In this document: in pieces, positions 34,811-46,864 of the stretch
How positions within the stretch are numbered: the stretch's first letter is position 1
Layout: each line of letters starts with the position of its first letter
DNA from: Massospora cicadina
Taxonomy: Eukaryota > Entomophthoromycota > Entomophthoromycetes > Entomophthorales > Entomophthoraceae
Assembly (NCBI GenBank): GCA_022478985.1
Contig: JAKSZP010005259.1
Span: 372,001 to 436,000 of the forward strand
Reading direction: 5' to 3'
DNA length: 64,000 nt
Program-made: the position numbers and the translations under genes
The notes under the pieces: generated by a model
Database searches by the model: none
Told to the model about the DNA's origin: nothing
What the model saw: only the letters and a program-made list of their open reading frames with translations

Positions 34811-35780
34811 TGGAATTTCATTTGAACACATTATCTAACTTATTGACCAATTAATGAAGTTGACAATTAGTTACAATTATATATCTTTAAAACGGTCGCT
34901 GACTAGAGAGATTATCATTGGGAATCATCCACAATGATAATGACATAAATTTAATGAGGAAAAAACACCTGATAGTCAAATATTTGCAGTAAATGATTTA
35001 AGATCTCAGAAGTGGTCGCTAATTAAAGATATTCTCATTGGGAATCATCCCCGTCAATAATGAGTATTTATGTGATGAGTGAACAACACCCAATAATTAA
35101 ATTATTGGGAATTGTTCAGAGTGAATGAATGGGGAGTCACCAGAAACTACCTAAGAGTTCTAACGCCGGTGGTAAATGATAGGATTGTCATAAGCCAATA
35201 CAATTGTTTTTAGATTTCTAAAGCCAATAAATTGGTCATCAAACAGCTGAGGATCATGCTACCTAAAAAAATCAAGTCAAAGATACCCAACATGATTCAA
35301 TGCCTAAAACTTGAGGGTCAACCCAGTATGGGAGAGTAAATAATCCCCAGTTGACAGCTGAAAAGTTGTGTGTCAATTTTTTACTATAAAACACCCAAAT
35401 ATTCCCTAATAAAACTAGATTCAAACTTGATAATAACTTAGTTGTTTTACATTGGTTGTATAACTTACTCTTGGGATAAGAGTGCAAGGATCAAATATTC
35501 TTAGATTGTTGTTATCAAGTCTCTGCTTGGCTCTACGAGAAGAGAATAGGGAAAGTGTTCCTTACCATTATCAAAGTACCTCAAGATGAAGAAGCACTTG
35601 TCTAGCGTTGGACATTTCAATCCGCGTGGATTTTGGGCAATTGACTGTAATAATAGTCTTCATACTATTATTAACCCAGTTTATATGTTATAAAACAATC
35701 AACGCAAGTGGTCAAGGGGTCTGTGAAGTTGAAATCAAGGAGCAGAAGTGAGCAACCATCCAGAGGTCCACATTTTAACA
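34811..35780 (+). repeat. Solo LTR K in Z RNase H
   Basis: This 970-bp segment begins tggaattt and ends ttttaaca. Its right part resembles the A LTR, with a gagaagagaa block and a matching later region, so it is from the same family. The flanks aatgc (34806-34810) and aatgg (35781-35785) are a near-perfect TSD, and RNase H rejoins in register across it. It contains an imperfect 120-bp direct duplication (about 34881-35100). Confidence 0.75.
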
Positions 35781-35970
35781 AATGGGAATGATTGGTGGTC
35801 ATATATGCTTGCAAGCAATTTTAAGTCTATCTTCATGGAACTTTCTTCACAATTTTTACCAATAATGCATCCATAATGTGGTTAAACAACTTAAAGGAGC
35901 CCAAGAACCAATTACCTGATACCATTGAAGCTTAAAGCCTATAATTACATGATTAAGAATCATGCAGGGA
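35781..35970 (+). pseudogene. Z RNase H, second part
   Basis: It continues W-E-stop-L-V-V-I-Y-A, then K-Q-F-stop-V-Y-L, parallel to the same segment in B at about 9755-9780. A leucine-asparagine-asparagine-leucine-lysine-glutamate-proline-lysine block near 35885-35910 matches the late RNase H region of A and B. Confidence 0.65.
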
Positions 35971-36029
35971 TAATTCATCCTAACGTTAACTTTCCATCCT
36001 GACTGGCTTTTATTGCTACACTTAATTTG

Positions 36030-37200
36030 GCCGCTAAATAGTTGTTTAGAAAAATGAACAGTGGAGAGTGCCAAGATAAGCCTGAATCAGTCCAAATTTA
36101 ATTATTAGACATGTGACAAGATACAATAATCTAAAACTGGGACACTTTATAAGAATTATGAAGGTGAAAAGTTTATATTCCCATTGCCATTGACCTAAAT
36201 GGACATCATAATGGCTTCCCATAAGGCTGTAGAGCATTATGGATTTAAGAAGACGGTGAAGCATCTGAAGCAAATCTATTGTTGTTAATTAATGCATTTT
36301 GACATCCAGGAAATGCAGAATGCTGTCAGAGTGTCAAGTTAAAAACTGTTCCAAAAAGCATATTATCAGCTTTTTAGGACCAAGTTTGCTTAGCATACTT
36401 TACCTATTTATGTTGTTAGGCCTCTTCTCACAAGCAATTCAAAGGTTAAGTACATTATCATGGCTATTAACCACTTGACTAAACAATTCAAAGCTAAGGT
36501 TATTTGGGAAGCAGGAGCAGCAACTACATCCAAGTTAATCTTCAAAAACATCCTCCGCAAGCATGGGTGTCTGAAGATCATCCTTACAGATAAAGAACTA
36601 ATTTCACTACCCATGCTCTTAACAAGAAAAACCACTTAATGGGCGTAATAGGCGTGATTGTCGCTCCCTATCATCCCAAAACCAATAGTACAGTTGATTG
36701 AGAAAATGTGATATGGTGATTATCATACAAAAAATTAAAGTCAAACAAATCATCTGTATGGAGCACCAACTTGAGTTCATCCATGTTTTCCTACAACATC
36801 TACCATTTTGCTACCAGGATATCTCCTTTTCAGTTTTTATAAGGAAGATATCCTGCCCTAACATCACTAATATTTGGTCCTAGAGGATCCTGGCAAAAAT
36901 TAATTGTTCTCAATATGTTGAGAAACTTTCTGATACCCTAATCAAATTTCAAGCACAAGCTTCCAACAACAGCTTTGCCATGAAAAAAAAGCCCAACATG
37001 AGAAGAATATGCAAAAACGCCACAATTTGGACGATTTTTAAGTAGGCAATGAAGTTTTTTGCAACACCCACAGATTAGGCTAATTACAGAAGTTATATCA
37101 CATCTGGGCTATCTCATTTGAGATTATTGAGAAGCCATCATAATTCAACTATACAATTAAGGAAGCTAGCCTGGGCATATATACAACTGTATCCACATGA
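36030..37200 (+). pseudogene. Z integrase remnant
   Basis: The core reads Y-I-I-M-A-I-N-H-L-T-K at about 36440-36475, where the first catalytic Asp of I-D-H is Asn (G-to-A). A conserved K-L-I-F-K-N-I-L-R-K-H-G stretch and I-L-T-D-K-E with the second Asp follow near 36580-36600. A proline-tyrosine-histidine-proline box lies near 36668-36680, then the serine-proline-phenylalanine box near 36822. The C-terminal part decays toward 37200. Confidence 0.65.
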
Positions 37201-37557
37201 AGTTTATAAGAAGATCAATTGATTGGTTTATTAAACAAGAAAACTTTATAATTCTAGCATTGCAAGATAAAATAAACCAAAGAATAAAAAAATAAATAAT
37301 ACTATTAGAATACAAAGCTAAAATAATATATATATCAATAAAATACATAAAAAAATAATTATTAGCTATTGTTTTCTCTTGAGGAGGGAAGGGAACTAAT
37401 CCCCAAATCCACCGGGAATTTATGAAGATTTTTAAAGTTAGAGGAACTCAGCCCTATATTCACTGAAAAAATATGCCAAAACCAAAGCTGCCTGTTTACA
37501 GTTATTTCAGACTAATCAGTAATCTCAGGGCTTATGTTATAATCAAGTGAGGGGAAA
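37201..37557 (+). other. Z 3' spacer and polypurine tract
   Basis: It is AT-rich, with a purine tract gaggagggaagggaac at about 37380-37396 and the terminal tract aagtgaggggaaa just before the 3' LTR. Compared with B, the two flanks are homologous, but about 1 kb that would contain the antisense frame is missing. Confidence 0.5.
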
Positions 37558-38544
37558 TTTCAGATTCTGGTGGTTGACTAGAAAATAAACCTTCAAAAAC
37601 TAACATTTCTGACCAATTTCCCCAAAGATGGATTTGGCAACCCTTTCCTATTAATCGTGCATAAAATCGATATAACAATCAAGTAATTGTACTGGGATTA
37701 TATCTAAATTTGCTCACATAATCTTATGGGCTAATGGAAACTACAAAATTGTCCCTCTATTTACCACAATCAGTTTTCCACTCTATTGAAAACTTTTCAT
37801 ATTGATGCTTTAAATTGGCATGATAGCATTTAAACATGAACAGCTCAAAAAGGAGTGCTTAGTGATACTTTAAGACCTGATGACGTCCTGATTAAGAGTA
37901 TGTTATTATAATCTTATCAATGTTAAATTTCCCAATGATCATATTTCATTGTTGTATGCTTAAACTCAACTTAGAATGACCTTAGTAGAATTTACACATT
38001 TGAGTTGAAAATTTTGTATCTTAAACCTTCCCAAGTTTGAAAATATTTTCCACTAGATGACATAGTAAAATGTCATTGTTGTATAAGTTCTTGGACTAAC
38101 TGAGGTGGTAAATATTATCTGTGTAAAATCAAGTTCATGCTCAAAGTATGGCCAGAAGATGACCTAGATGTATAAAACACTGTACCTGGCCAAATGAGAA
38201 GATAATCAAACAGATCTTCTAATAAGAAAATAACATTATTTTTAATCTCTTTTATCTGGTTATTTTATCAGAGTTTAATCATATTGAGAGTGTCAGCAAG
38301 GTGTTAGAATGAAAGTAATCAGATTGGATCTTTGCCTGAGTTGGTAGAAGATCCCAATTTCATAAGGAAAATTATGCCCAAGAAAACCAAAAGATCCATG
38401 TAAATTTTAGATAAGCCTGGTGAGTTTCCAAATGGGTGATATAACATTAGACACAGGCAAAAATCGAGGAAATTTCAGCCAAACTTCTTACCAATCTAAT
38501 AATCCAGATTCTAAAAAACAAGCAGGTATCCTAAGAGTTTAACA
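37558..38544 (+). repeat. 3' LTR of element Z
   Basis: The start tttcagattctggtggttga matches the B LTR start tgttagattttgatggttga. The right end at agtttaaca (about 38544) is proposed from the shared LTR ending and the expected length near 1 kb. It has no twin in the window because the 5' LTR lies to the left. Confidence 0.5.
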
Positions 38545-41500
38545 CCATATGAAAAGATTGGAGATATCTAAATTGGATAACAAATACATATAAAACTGAA
38601 GAAAATTTGATTGTTGGCCATCTTTACTCTATTTAGGACATCATATTTAGTTTAAAAACTATGTTGTTGCAATGCTCAGAGTACCCAGGTTTCCAAACAT
38701 TGCATTGATAAAACATACTACATGCTGTAAGATAGATTACTCTATTAAACAGCAATATAGGTAAATTCTACAATTTAAAGAAGTTCTCCTGCTTGATTTG
38801 TAGGTTGAAATCTCAGGCGTTGCACAGCCTAATTACTAATGGACACTTGGCTGAGGTACATTGGCCAAGTTGTACTCTCCTATGTGTCTTCTGGAATTGC
38901 TTATATACCACCAAAGTTGGCAACGGCATTGAAAGATTCCTTTATCAAAACTTGCACTTATATAAGAATATGTTATAACTTTTATTAAATAAAATTAATA
39001 TCTGTGCATTAAATAAATTTATTTAAGGGAAGTGCTTTTTGAAAACAATAGTATTCCAAACTAGATTATTGAAAATGCTGTTCCAGAATTATAAAGCAAA
39101 CCTCAAAGTTTAATTTATTAGAAAAATTTAGGAGTGAAAGCCTAAAGATCCCTTACCTAATGGCCAGCTCATAACAAAATTTAAAAGCTAACATAAGAAA
39201 AATTGTTTTAAAAAAACCTCATATGAAAAAGGATTTTCTACCATCGCTGTGATGGAATCTCTTTAGAACTCAGCAATAGAAAACCATAAACAATTAACTG
39301 CAATTAAAGATGGATAATATCTCACTATCACACTGCTTTGATTTTTCAAGTTTTCATTGAAAAAGGGGCAGTAGAAACTAAGAAACTGCAACCAAATGTA
39401 GATCCCCATATATGTTTATTTTATAAAAATAAGAATTTTTTATTTAAATATATAAATGGTTAATAACGAATTTCTATATAGATAAAAATAACTAATTGAC
39501 AAATTGATTTAATTAAGAAAGGCAAGGGTTGAGTGCATGTCAAAATAAAAGTTTTTATAACACTGGAATGAATTAATAGAGTTTTTCAACCTCACTTGGA
39601 AAGTGTTTTTAATTAATATTTGGTCATTTTATTTTGCAAAACGAATTTTTTTACAATAACTTTATATACTTTTACTTTATTGTCACCATAAAACGAAGAA
39701 CCTAGAGCTGGTTACTTGATATAAGTATGAAAAGTTTCAAAGTGATTAAAACAATTGTTTCAGAGATTAATGTAGTAACTTAAACCCTATAAGTATAATT
39801 ATAAGTATAATTATACTTGACAAGAAGATAAGGAATACTAACCACATTAAATTACTATACTATGAGTTGTTATGTTTTTTTAAATTAAAAAAATGGCTTT
39901 ATCAAAATGAAATTAAAACTTACCAATTCTTGGCAAATGAATAAGTGAGTTTGTGCCTTTTTGACTATTTTTGGCATCTTGTATATCCAAACTTCCTAGA
40001 ACCAATAATCTAGATTGATACCTTAATAACTATTTAGCAGATATTGTTGAGTTATTATGCATAAGTTAAATCACATTAAGTATAAAATAAGATATTTCAC
40101 AAAACTAGGGTATAAAATTAACCATTATGATAGAGCATTTTTTAGATTTTATAATAGTACTAAATTGTTGTTTATAAGATTTCAGCTCTATATTGTTAAA
40201 AAGAATCACATGAATAATTTTTTATGACATCTGTATAGTGGTCTCCCATAGGACATAAGTAACATAAAGCTTGTAACTTGACATAATAGATTTAAATTTT
40301 TTAAAAAGCCTGAGACAACATAAAAGCATACATCACCTAGTATATAATTCTAGTTAGAAACTTTCAATTAAGATACTTTTCTATACAAATGTTAGAACAT
40401 TAGTTTATAAAAATAAACGCCTTTAACTTTCCATATAGATAACATTAGATATGCTCAATTAAAGCCTACAGATATAAGAAACTCTAAGACAACAAGTGGT
40501 GAGCATCAACTTCATTTAAAAACTGTAAAATTAGATTATAGAAAGTATTTAAAAGAATAAAATTATAAGACCAAGCTAGATGCTTTTTCACAATCAGTTA
40601 TATGGTATAAAAAATAATAAAGTAACTTATCTAACTAAAACTAACCTTACATAAGTTTCTAGGCTTTCTTATTTGAATAAATCTAATTAACGTAATTTTG
40701 ATCTAAAATTTGCAGAATAAACAGTAGGTTTATCACTAACATCTATGTCAAGCTAACAGCAAAACTTGCGTTGATATTCAATTATATGTGCTTTATCACT
40801 TGGTATGGATAAAGAGAACGTTAGTATAGTAATAGAGCAATAATAAAGTTTTATATGAAACTGGACTTTATAATGCCTTTAATGTTGTCCCAAGTAATGA
40901 AAGTCATGCACAAAGAATTAAAGATTGGTAGAAAGCAGCGTAGTGCGCTTTGATTGATTTTTATATATGTACTAAATAATCTACAATGCATATGAATTAT
41001 AAAAGGGATATTGAAAGTCTTTTGAAGGGACATAATTTCAGATTTTATTTAAGCTATACCTTTTATTGATTGCACTGTATAGTTATTTAAAATGGTTGAG
41101 AATCCCATTTTGGAAATTTGCTAAGCAACAGAGTCATCTAAAGTGTAGTATCCAAGTCAAGTGCATAAAGTTTGACAACTAACATATTGTTATTTTTCCA
41201 ATCAAGATGGTTAAAGTTTGTATTTGAGAATCTAAAGTTGGATAATTTGATATGTTATGTATATAAGTAAAATATATGCCAGATTCTGTCTGAACAATGT
41301 AAAGCCCAGTAATCTGTTAGCTACACTATGATTTGTCTCTTTAGCATCAGTAAATTCTTTGATCTAACATAGTTTAAAGGAAATAGTTTAATTTTAAACT
41401 ATTTAGAAAAAGATTTAATAAGACACCTTATATTATCTAATAATGAGAGAAATAAAAAGTTTTCTTTGGATAGCTGTTAATCTGATATCACGTCACATGG

Positions 41501-41999
41501 AGGGAAGATCTTCAACATCATGAGAAGAATACAGATGCTCTGGTCCATTTACTTTACCCAATCATAAGGGATCAAAACCCTTATTGCAGCAGTATTTGGT
41601 TGTGATATTGTTCTAGATACGCTAAATGACTCAATAAAATTAATGACTACCTTCTTTAGATGGCATCAATTCATGATGTTTAACTTAGTTTACAATGAAG
41701 AAGTTCAAACTTTAAAACAAATTTTTTAATCTTCCTTTAAACCCCCTCAGATCTTTCCAAATATTTACATATTTTTAGAAATTGATCAAATACTTTATTG
41801 ACAATAGCTATCATGCCTACAGATGAAATGAAGTACTATGGGCTTTGTTGAAATTATATGATAAAAAATTTGACAAGAAAGTTTATAACTTATAAGCTTA
41901 AACTCTAGGAGAGTGGCTATTGAGAAACACAAACTTTTTAAACTGGATTTCATGTAATTGAGGTCTTCAATAGTTCAAACAAGTGATCTTTATAAAATC
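38545..41999. other. AT-rich region with no recognisable gene
   Basis: About 3.4 kb of very AT-rich DNA with no open frame above about 60 codons and no motif I recognise. Its right side may be the 3' untranslated region and LTR of minus-strand element G. A perfect 16-bp palindrome aagtataattatactt lies at 39803-39818, next to a partial tandem copy. Confidence 0.5.
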
Positions 42000-42366
42000 A
42001 GAGAGGATTGAGTTTGACGCTATAGTTTAAAGACAGATATTAGCATACACCAGACATCTCATAGCTATATCAACTGTTGCTGGAGTAGCAGAATCCAATA
42101 TAGGTTGACTACTAGAAGGTAAAGATAAATCAGGCCATAGAAGCTTTATAGGGGGACTTTCCTATCACATGGGGATAACTAACTTGATATTCCATGAGGC
42201 AATAGGAAAGTAATTATTCCACAAGCTAAATTCAACCAAATCCATCTTTGGCTTATGAGACTAGAGTTCTATTTGCCTCAATACTTCCTTATTCGTTGGC
42301 TAAATGGTAAGGGGTGGCATTAGCTTAATAGGTACTGATTAAGGCACTAAGTTCAGCTGTACCTTA
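42000..42366 (-). pseudogene. Element G integrase core, C-terminal part
   Basis: Reading the minus strand leftward from 42366, decayed frames give E-A-N-R-T-L-V (about 42265-42250), matching the E-R-x-N-x-x-L region that carries the last catalytic acid. Further on comes Y-C-L-M-E-Y-Q-V-S-Y-P-H-V-I-G-K-S-P-Y-K, the conserved Y-x-x-N/H-x-S-P-Y segment. The other half is at 49011 onward, across element E. G is an old Ty3 element and the target of E. Confidence 0.6.
42362..42366. repeat. Target-site duplication of element E, left copy (cctta)
   Basis: It matches cctta at 49011-49015 exactly, on the outer side of the other LTR. Confidence 0.82.
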
Positions 42367-43122
42367 TGTTGGGATTCAGGCGATATATAAACTAGTTGGT
42401 GCGTTTTGATACCTGAATTTCAACAATATTATTTGCAGGAGAAATATTAGTCTCTAAGCTATGATAAGTTCCCGTGGAGTTTTTTTAAACCACTTGTATA
42501 AAAATAATTCATTTGTAATACTAGTAAAAAGTGAGTTTTTTAAGGCTTTTATTATGTTAATTGGAGGGGTAAAAAGAGAACCATGTTAATATGTAACTGC
42601 TTGGTAATAAAAGATCTAAGGTTTTTAGTGAGACGGTCAAGAAATTCAATATAAACTACAAGTATCTGAATTAGAAAATGTGAGGGTTTGACCTATCAGA
42701 TCTCTTGAAACTAGTTTTGCTTCAATGGAATGTCCTGGAAGGGTCGATAGAAGGTAGGACCAGTCCGTTAGGCAAGGATTTTATATATTTGAACCAATCA
42801 CCATTGCTGAAAATGTTTACACCTTATGGGACCTGCTCTGAGGCCTTAAAAGGGGGTGGTCCCCAAATAGGTGGTTGAACTAAATGGTTACTGGGATGGG
42901 GAGGAACCTTGGATGGACTCCCCTGATCCCACGCATGGTTGGAGCAATCTGACTACCTAAGCTTGTGCTATTTGGCCAAGTTTTAAAATAATTTTTTTGC
43001 CCCAAAATAAAGGGTTCCACCGAGAATTGACCAGGTTCTTTTGGACAATTTCGTCCTCATTTTCATCCTTATTTTGAACTGGAACACTCTTATTTCATGA
43101 TTAAACTTGTAATTGTATGACT
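42367..43122 (-). repeat. 3' LTR of element E
   Basis: This is about 756 bp and pairs with 48254-49010. Long blocks are nearly identical, such as 42721-42870 against 48608-48757. The tract next to it on the minus strand (ttgaaggtggtaag) is the polypurine primer. Confidence 0.85.
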
Positions 43123-43420
43123 TACCACCTTCAAGTGTGTTAGGTGAAGAGTAAAGGCTTGTTAACTGGCCAAGAACACGGTTTACAGTAGCTCTGGTAG
43201 CCAGGGAGTTGATAGAGTACACATCTCCTCACTTATAAGTGACTAAAAATAGGACTTCCTAGATAGAATTAAGCTACTCACTTCTTGGAGTGATTCAGTT
43301 GTGGTAGTGTAGCATCAATTCTGACACTTGGAAGTAAGGAAGAGTGTTCCAGAGCTCATTATTGGCTTGACCCTCTTTGGTGACAGTCTTTGCCAAGTTG
43401 GTCATCGTTTCTGATTGCAA

Positions 43421-44390
43421 CTAAATGATGTACTGGACTAACTTCTTCATAGCTTGCTCAGGATCAGTCTTATCTAAGAAGATACTTTTGGTTAGTAAAG
43501 CTGGCACCCCAGGTTCTCGACCATACAACACTTGAAACGGTGACATTTTAAGAATCCAGTGATAGTTGATACAGTAAGCCATGAAGTCACTGGGTAAGTA
43601 AAGATCCCAGTGAAAAGGGTTGCAAAAAGCCATTTTGCGCAAAGTAGAGACCAGGGTCCCATTAGCTCTTTCCACTGTACCATTGGTCTAGAGGTTATAG
43701 GGGGGCTGAGAAAAGCTGTTATGTTCCCATGGAGGTAGCAAGGATTTTCACCATTCTGGAGGTAAGATTTTTTTCCATTGTCACAAAGCAGGACCTGGGC
43801 ACAACCACGGCGAGAATATATATATTGATGAAGGAATGTGGCTGTGGCTTTGAAGTGAAAGCAGAAAGAGCTACAGCCTTAACCCATTTTGTGAAATGAT
43901 CAATTACGACCAAGATATAATGATTGCCACCAGTGGTCTGAGATAGATGCCCTTTCACGTCCAAAATTATGGTGTTGAAGGGTTGTTGAGGCGTAGTCAG
44001 TTTTACTGATACCTGGTATTGTAACTGGATTGCTTCTTGCAGGTCAGAGATGTATCCAGGACTTCAATCATAGTCTCCATGATGCTCTCCCAGTAATACC
44101 ACTCTTTGAACCACTCATAGGCTTTCTATATTCCTCTATGCCCTAGAAGGGTATGAGACTTTAAGATCATGGGTACTCTCTCCAATGGTCAGAGATAGGG
44201 CAACCAATTCAACCCTATTTTCTTATACAACTTCCCACTTTCCACCTTGGTATTGTGGGAGTGTCGATCTAATGTTTTCCTTATGGGTTCATCCTCATCT
44301 TCCCAAGCGTTAGGTGTCATAAGGAGGTCATGCAGCCTCTCAGCTTCACTATTGTCCAGGTGAAGGATAGGCAATTGAGTCAAACCATCA
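43421..44390 (-). pseudogene. E integrase
   Basis: Frame 44383-44189 is the N-terminal region, ending with serine-histidine-asparagine-threonine and L-Y-K-K-I-G-L-N-W-L. A decayed zinc finger (S-H-T-L-L-G-H; a following C-x2-C) spans about 44170-44050. Frame 43964-43719 is the core, with L-V-V-I-D-H-F-T-K-W-V-K and its first catalytic Asp intact. Frame 43675-43421 gives M-E-R-A-N-G-T-L-V with the last Glu, and S-P-F-Q-V-L-Y-G-R-E-P. A stop and frameshifts lie between these. Bases 43123-43420 are the C-terminal tail and 3' spacer. Confidence 0.75.
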
Positions 44391-44800
44391 GCGTTTATAT
44401 GGTAGGTTCCATCTCAGTGCTCAATCTTCATATTATAGCGTTGGAGCTTTTAAGGCCCAGCGAGCCAACCGCTCACTGAGATCCTTCATATTTTTTAACC
44501 ACTTCAGGTAGCGTGGCCATTGACCACAGTGAAGGAAGTTCCATATAAGAAAGGGCGGTATTATTTTACATCCAGCAGGAATGCGAGGCAATACTTCTCA
44601 GTGACGCTATGATTATGTTCAGCCTTGGATTACTTTTTCTGAAATAGGATCTGGGGTGATCCACACCATTAGCATCTAATTGAGCTATAATGGCCCCAAC
44701 TGCTTATTTGGAGGCATCAGTAAACAAGAAGAAAGATTTACCATAATTAGGGTGGCGCATGATTGAACGCTTTTGCAACAACTGCTTTATTGTCTAAAAG
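44391..44800 (-). pseudogene. E RNase H remnant
   Basis: Between RT and integrase on the minus strand, short frames carry the threonine-aspartate-alanine-serine start (about 44735), a serine-lysine-lysine-aspartate region and the closing N-A-D-G-L-T-Q-L-P, which normally precedes integrase in this family. No single open frame covers it. F has the better matching closing block at 54356-54380. Confidence 0.55.
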
Positions 44801-45480
44801 GCTTGTTGTTCTGCTCCCCAATGAAAAGGGGTATTCAAAGCTAATAGCCAGAAAAGAGGCTCACTTAGTTGAGCGAACTTGGGGATAAATTAGTGGTAAT
44901 ACCACATTATACCCAAGAATTTCTGGATATTACGCAGAGTTTTGGAACAAGCATTTTTTCTATGGCCTCAACCTTATCTTGGAGGGGTTAAATCCCTTTC
45001 TGTCAGATGGCGTGTTCAAGGAGATCTAATTTCATCTGAAAAATGTGCACTTGGAGGGCTTTAACGTGATGGCCTCATGTAGCCGCTGAAACACTGCCTT
45101 CAGATGAGCAAGATTTTCGTTGAAGGTTTTTGAGAACACTGCAATGTCATCGAGATAAACGATGATGCAACTTAACTTCATATCCTGCAAGATGTGGTCC
45201 ATGGATCGCTGGAAAGTTTCTGGGGCGTTATCTAACCCTTGAGGTAGTTGGGTATGTTGGAAGGAATCCTCACTGCAAACAAGAGCGCATTTCTCCTGAT
45301 CTTGGGGAGAGAGGTCCATTTTCTAAAAAAAGCTAGCCAGGTAAATGGCTGAAAAGAAGTTATAGCTGGATAGTTGGCTAGGGCGTCGTCAATTTGGAGG
45401 ATAGGATAACTATCCTTATTGGTGAGGTTGTTTAGTTTACAGTAGTCCATAACTACCTGATGACCTCCATTTTACTTTTT
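44801..45480 (-). pseudogene. E reverse transcriptase with intact YLDD
   Basis: Frame 45450-45232 includes the palm start (L-N-N-L-T-N-K-D-S-Y-P). Frame 45319-45032 continues with M-D-L-S-P-Q-D, the L-P-Q-G-L-D-N-A-P-E-T-F block and I-V-Y-L-D-D-I-A-V-F-S, where all catalytic residues are intact, then the thumb start with K-P-S-K-C. The two frames overlap by a frameshift near 45300. Bases 45481-46001 contain the decayed fingers and the protease-RT linker. Confidence 0.78.
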
Positions 45481-46001
45481 AATCAGTAGAAGTGGGGAAG
45501 ACTAAGGGCTTTGGATGGCATTAACAACCCAGAGTACAACAACTGTCTTAGCTCAGTCCACACTGTACCTCTTTAACTTTTGATTTACGGTAGGGTTTAG
45601 ATCAGATGGGATGAGCATCCCAACTTCAATGGTATGCGTCCAACCCTTCATGTGACCATATTTGGTTTCAGAGCTAGAGAAGATGTCGCTATAGGACTCC
45701 AATAAACTATGAACTTTACTAAGCTCTGTAGGGGTTAGATCACTAGAGATTTGAACAGTGTGCAGAATACATAACTATTGATCAGCAGGTAGGCCCATAT
45801 CCGTCATAGACCCAATACAGTGCACTTGTTTTATATCCTCAATGGGAATTAGCAGGCTTCTTCCGATCTCCTGATGCTTCTTGACAAACATGTCCTTCTT
45901 GGTGAGATTCCATAACAGGAGATTGATTTGTCGCTAATAAGCTGGGTCTAGCACGCCTGGAAAAACTCTAGGCTCAAGAGGGCTAAATCCGTCAATGCTG
46001 A

Positions 46002-46597
46002 TTAGATGCAATAAACAGTGTGGGGGCATTTAATAGTAATTTTCGTGTCAACTACCTTTTTTTCATCTGCATTGATTACTACCTCTTCAGCTGCATATAA
46101 AGGGATACTCTCTAAAGCATACACTGATTTGGGCAACATTTTTGTATTTCGTCCTGATGTGGGGTAGTGCAGGGATAAGGCGGAAGAGAGATACTCAATT
46201 GTGAAATTATACTCCTTTTTATTAAGCTCATCATTAGTCATAATCAGAGGAACGTATTTAAGCATGGAGAGAAAACCCTGCTCCAAGTTAATGATCCCTT
46301 CGTACTCAAGCTTAAACTGAGTACCAATGAGTAGATCATAAGTATTATTAGCCAAGGCCACCACAGGGGATGACAGTATGTTCTTCAAATCAGATGGGCA
46401 AAGAATAGTATGTCCCTATAGCACATGTGGTGGAGGGACCAGCAGTACCAAGCTTGGGTGTAATCGAAATCAGGGGCCAGCTTAATCTTTTTGATGAGTT
46501 TTGGTGACACAACGTTCACTGGGGATCCAGTGTCAAGGATAGCTGTGATACATACTCCGTTAACAACAACCTCCACTTTTGTTAAAGGTACACCCAA
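46002..46597 (-). pseudogene. E aspartic protease
   Basis: Frame 46597-46385 has A-I-L-D-T-G-S-P-V-N-V-V, a D-T-G active site, and continues to L-A-P-D-F-D-Y-T-Q. Frame 46388-46002 has L-L-I-G-T-Q-F-K-L-E-Y, the C-terminal conserved block. A frameshift near 46390-46430 separates them. Two stretches (about 46605-46463 and 46355-46100) are nearly identical to F at 52162-52304 and 52395-52650, far above the general E-F similarity. Confidence 0.75.
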
Positions 46598-46864
46598 TTT
46601 GAGAAAAAGCTAGGACCTCCTTTAAACGGAGAGTGGAAGCAAGTTGTTTGGCAGTCTCAGGGTATTTCTCCTGGATAGACTGCAGGGTGTGCACACTCTG
46701 GGTGGATCAGATGAGTGAGGCGAGGATCTGGTCAGCATTACTAGCAGTGATATTAACCTCTAGACCCCTCAGCTCTTGATAAAGATAATTTTGGCGGAGT
46801 ATCCTAGCCATATCCACTCTCTCAGGTTTCAACCTGTCAGGTACCTCCACTTCACCTGGGGCTC

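Larger units (their letters stand above)
1..38544 (+). mobile_element. Element Z: outermost Ty3/gypsy element of nest I, 5' end outside the window
   Basis: Z enters the window in gag and is split at 989 by element A. Directly after A, at 32579, the order continues as protease, RT, RNase H, integrase, purine tract and 3' LTR, all on the plus strand. The join is supported by a perfect 5-bp TSD (acctt at 984-988 and 32574-32578) and by homology to element B, whose gag-protease region follows the same order. Z is also split in RNase H by solo LTR K. All its frames carry many stops and frameshifts, so it is an old, dead copy. Its own 5' LTR lies left of the window, and the end of its 3' LTR is approximate. 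Confidence 0.8.
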
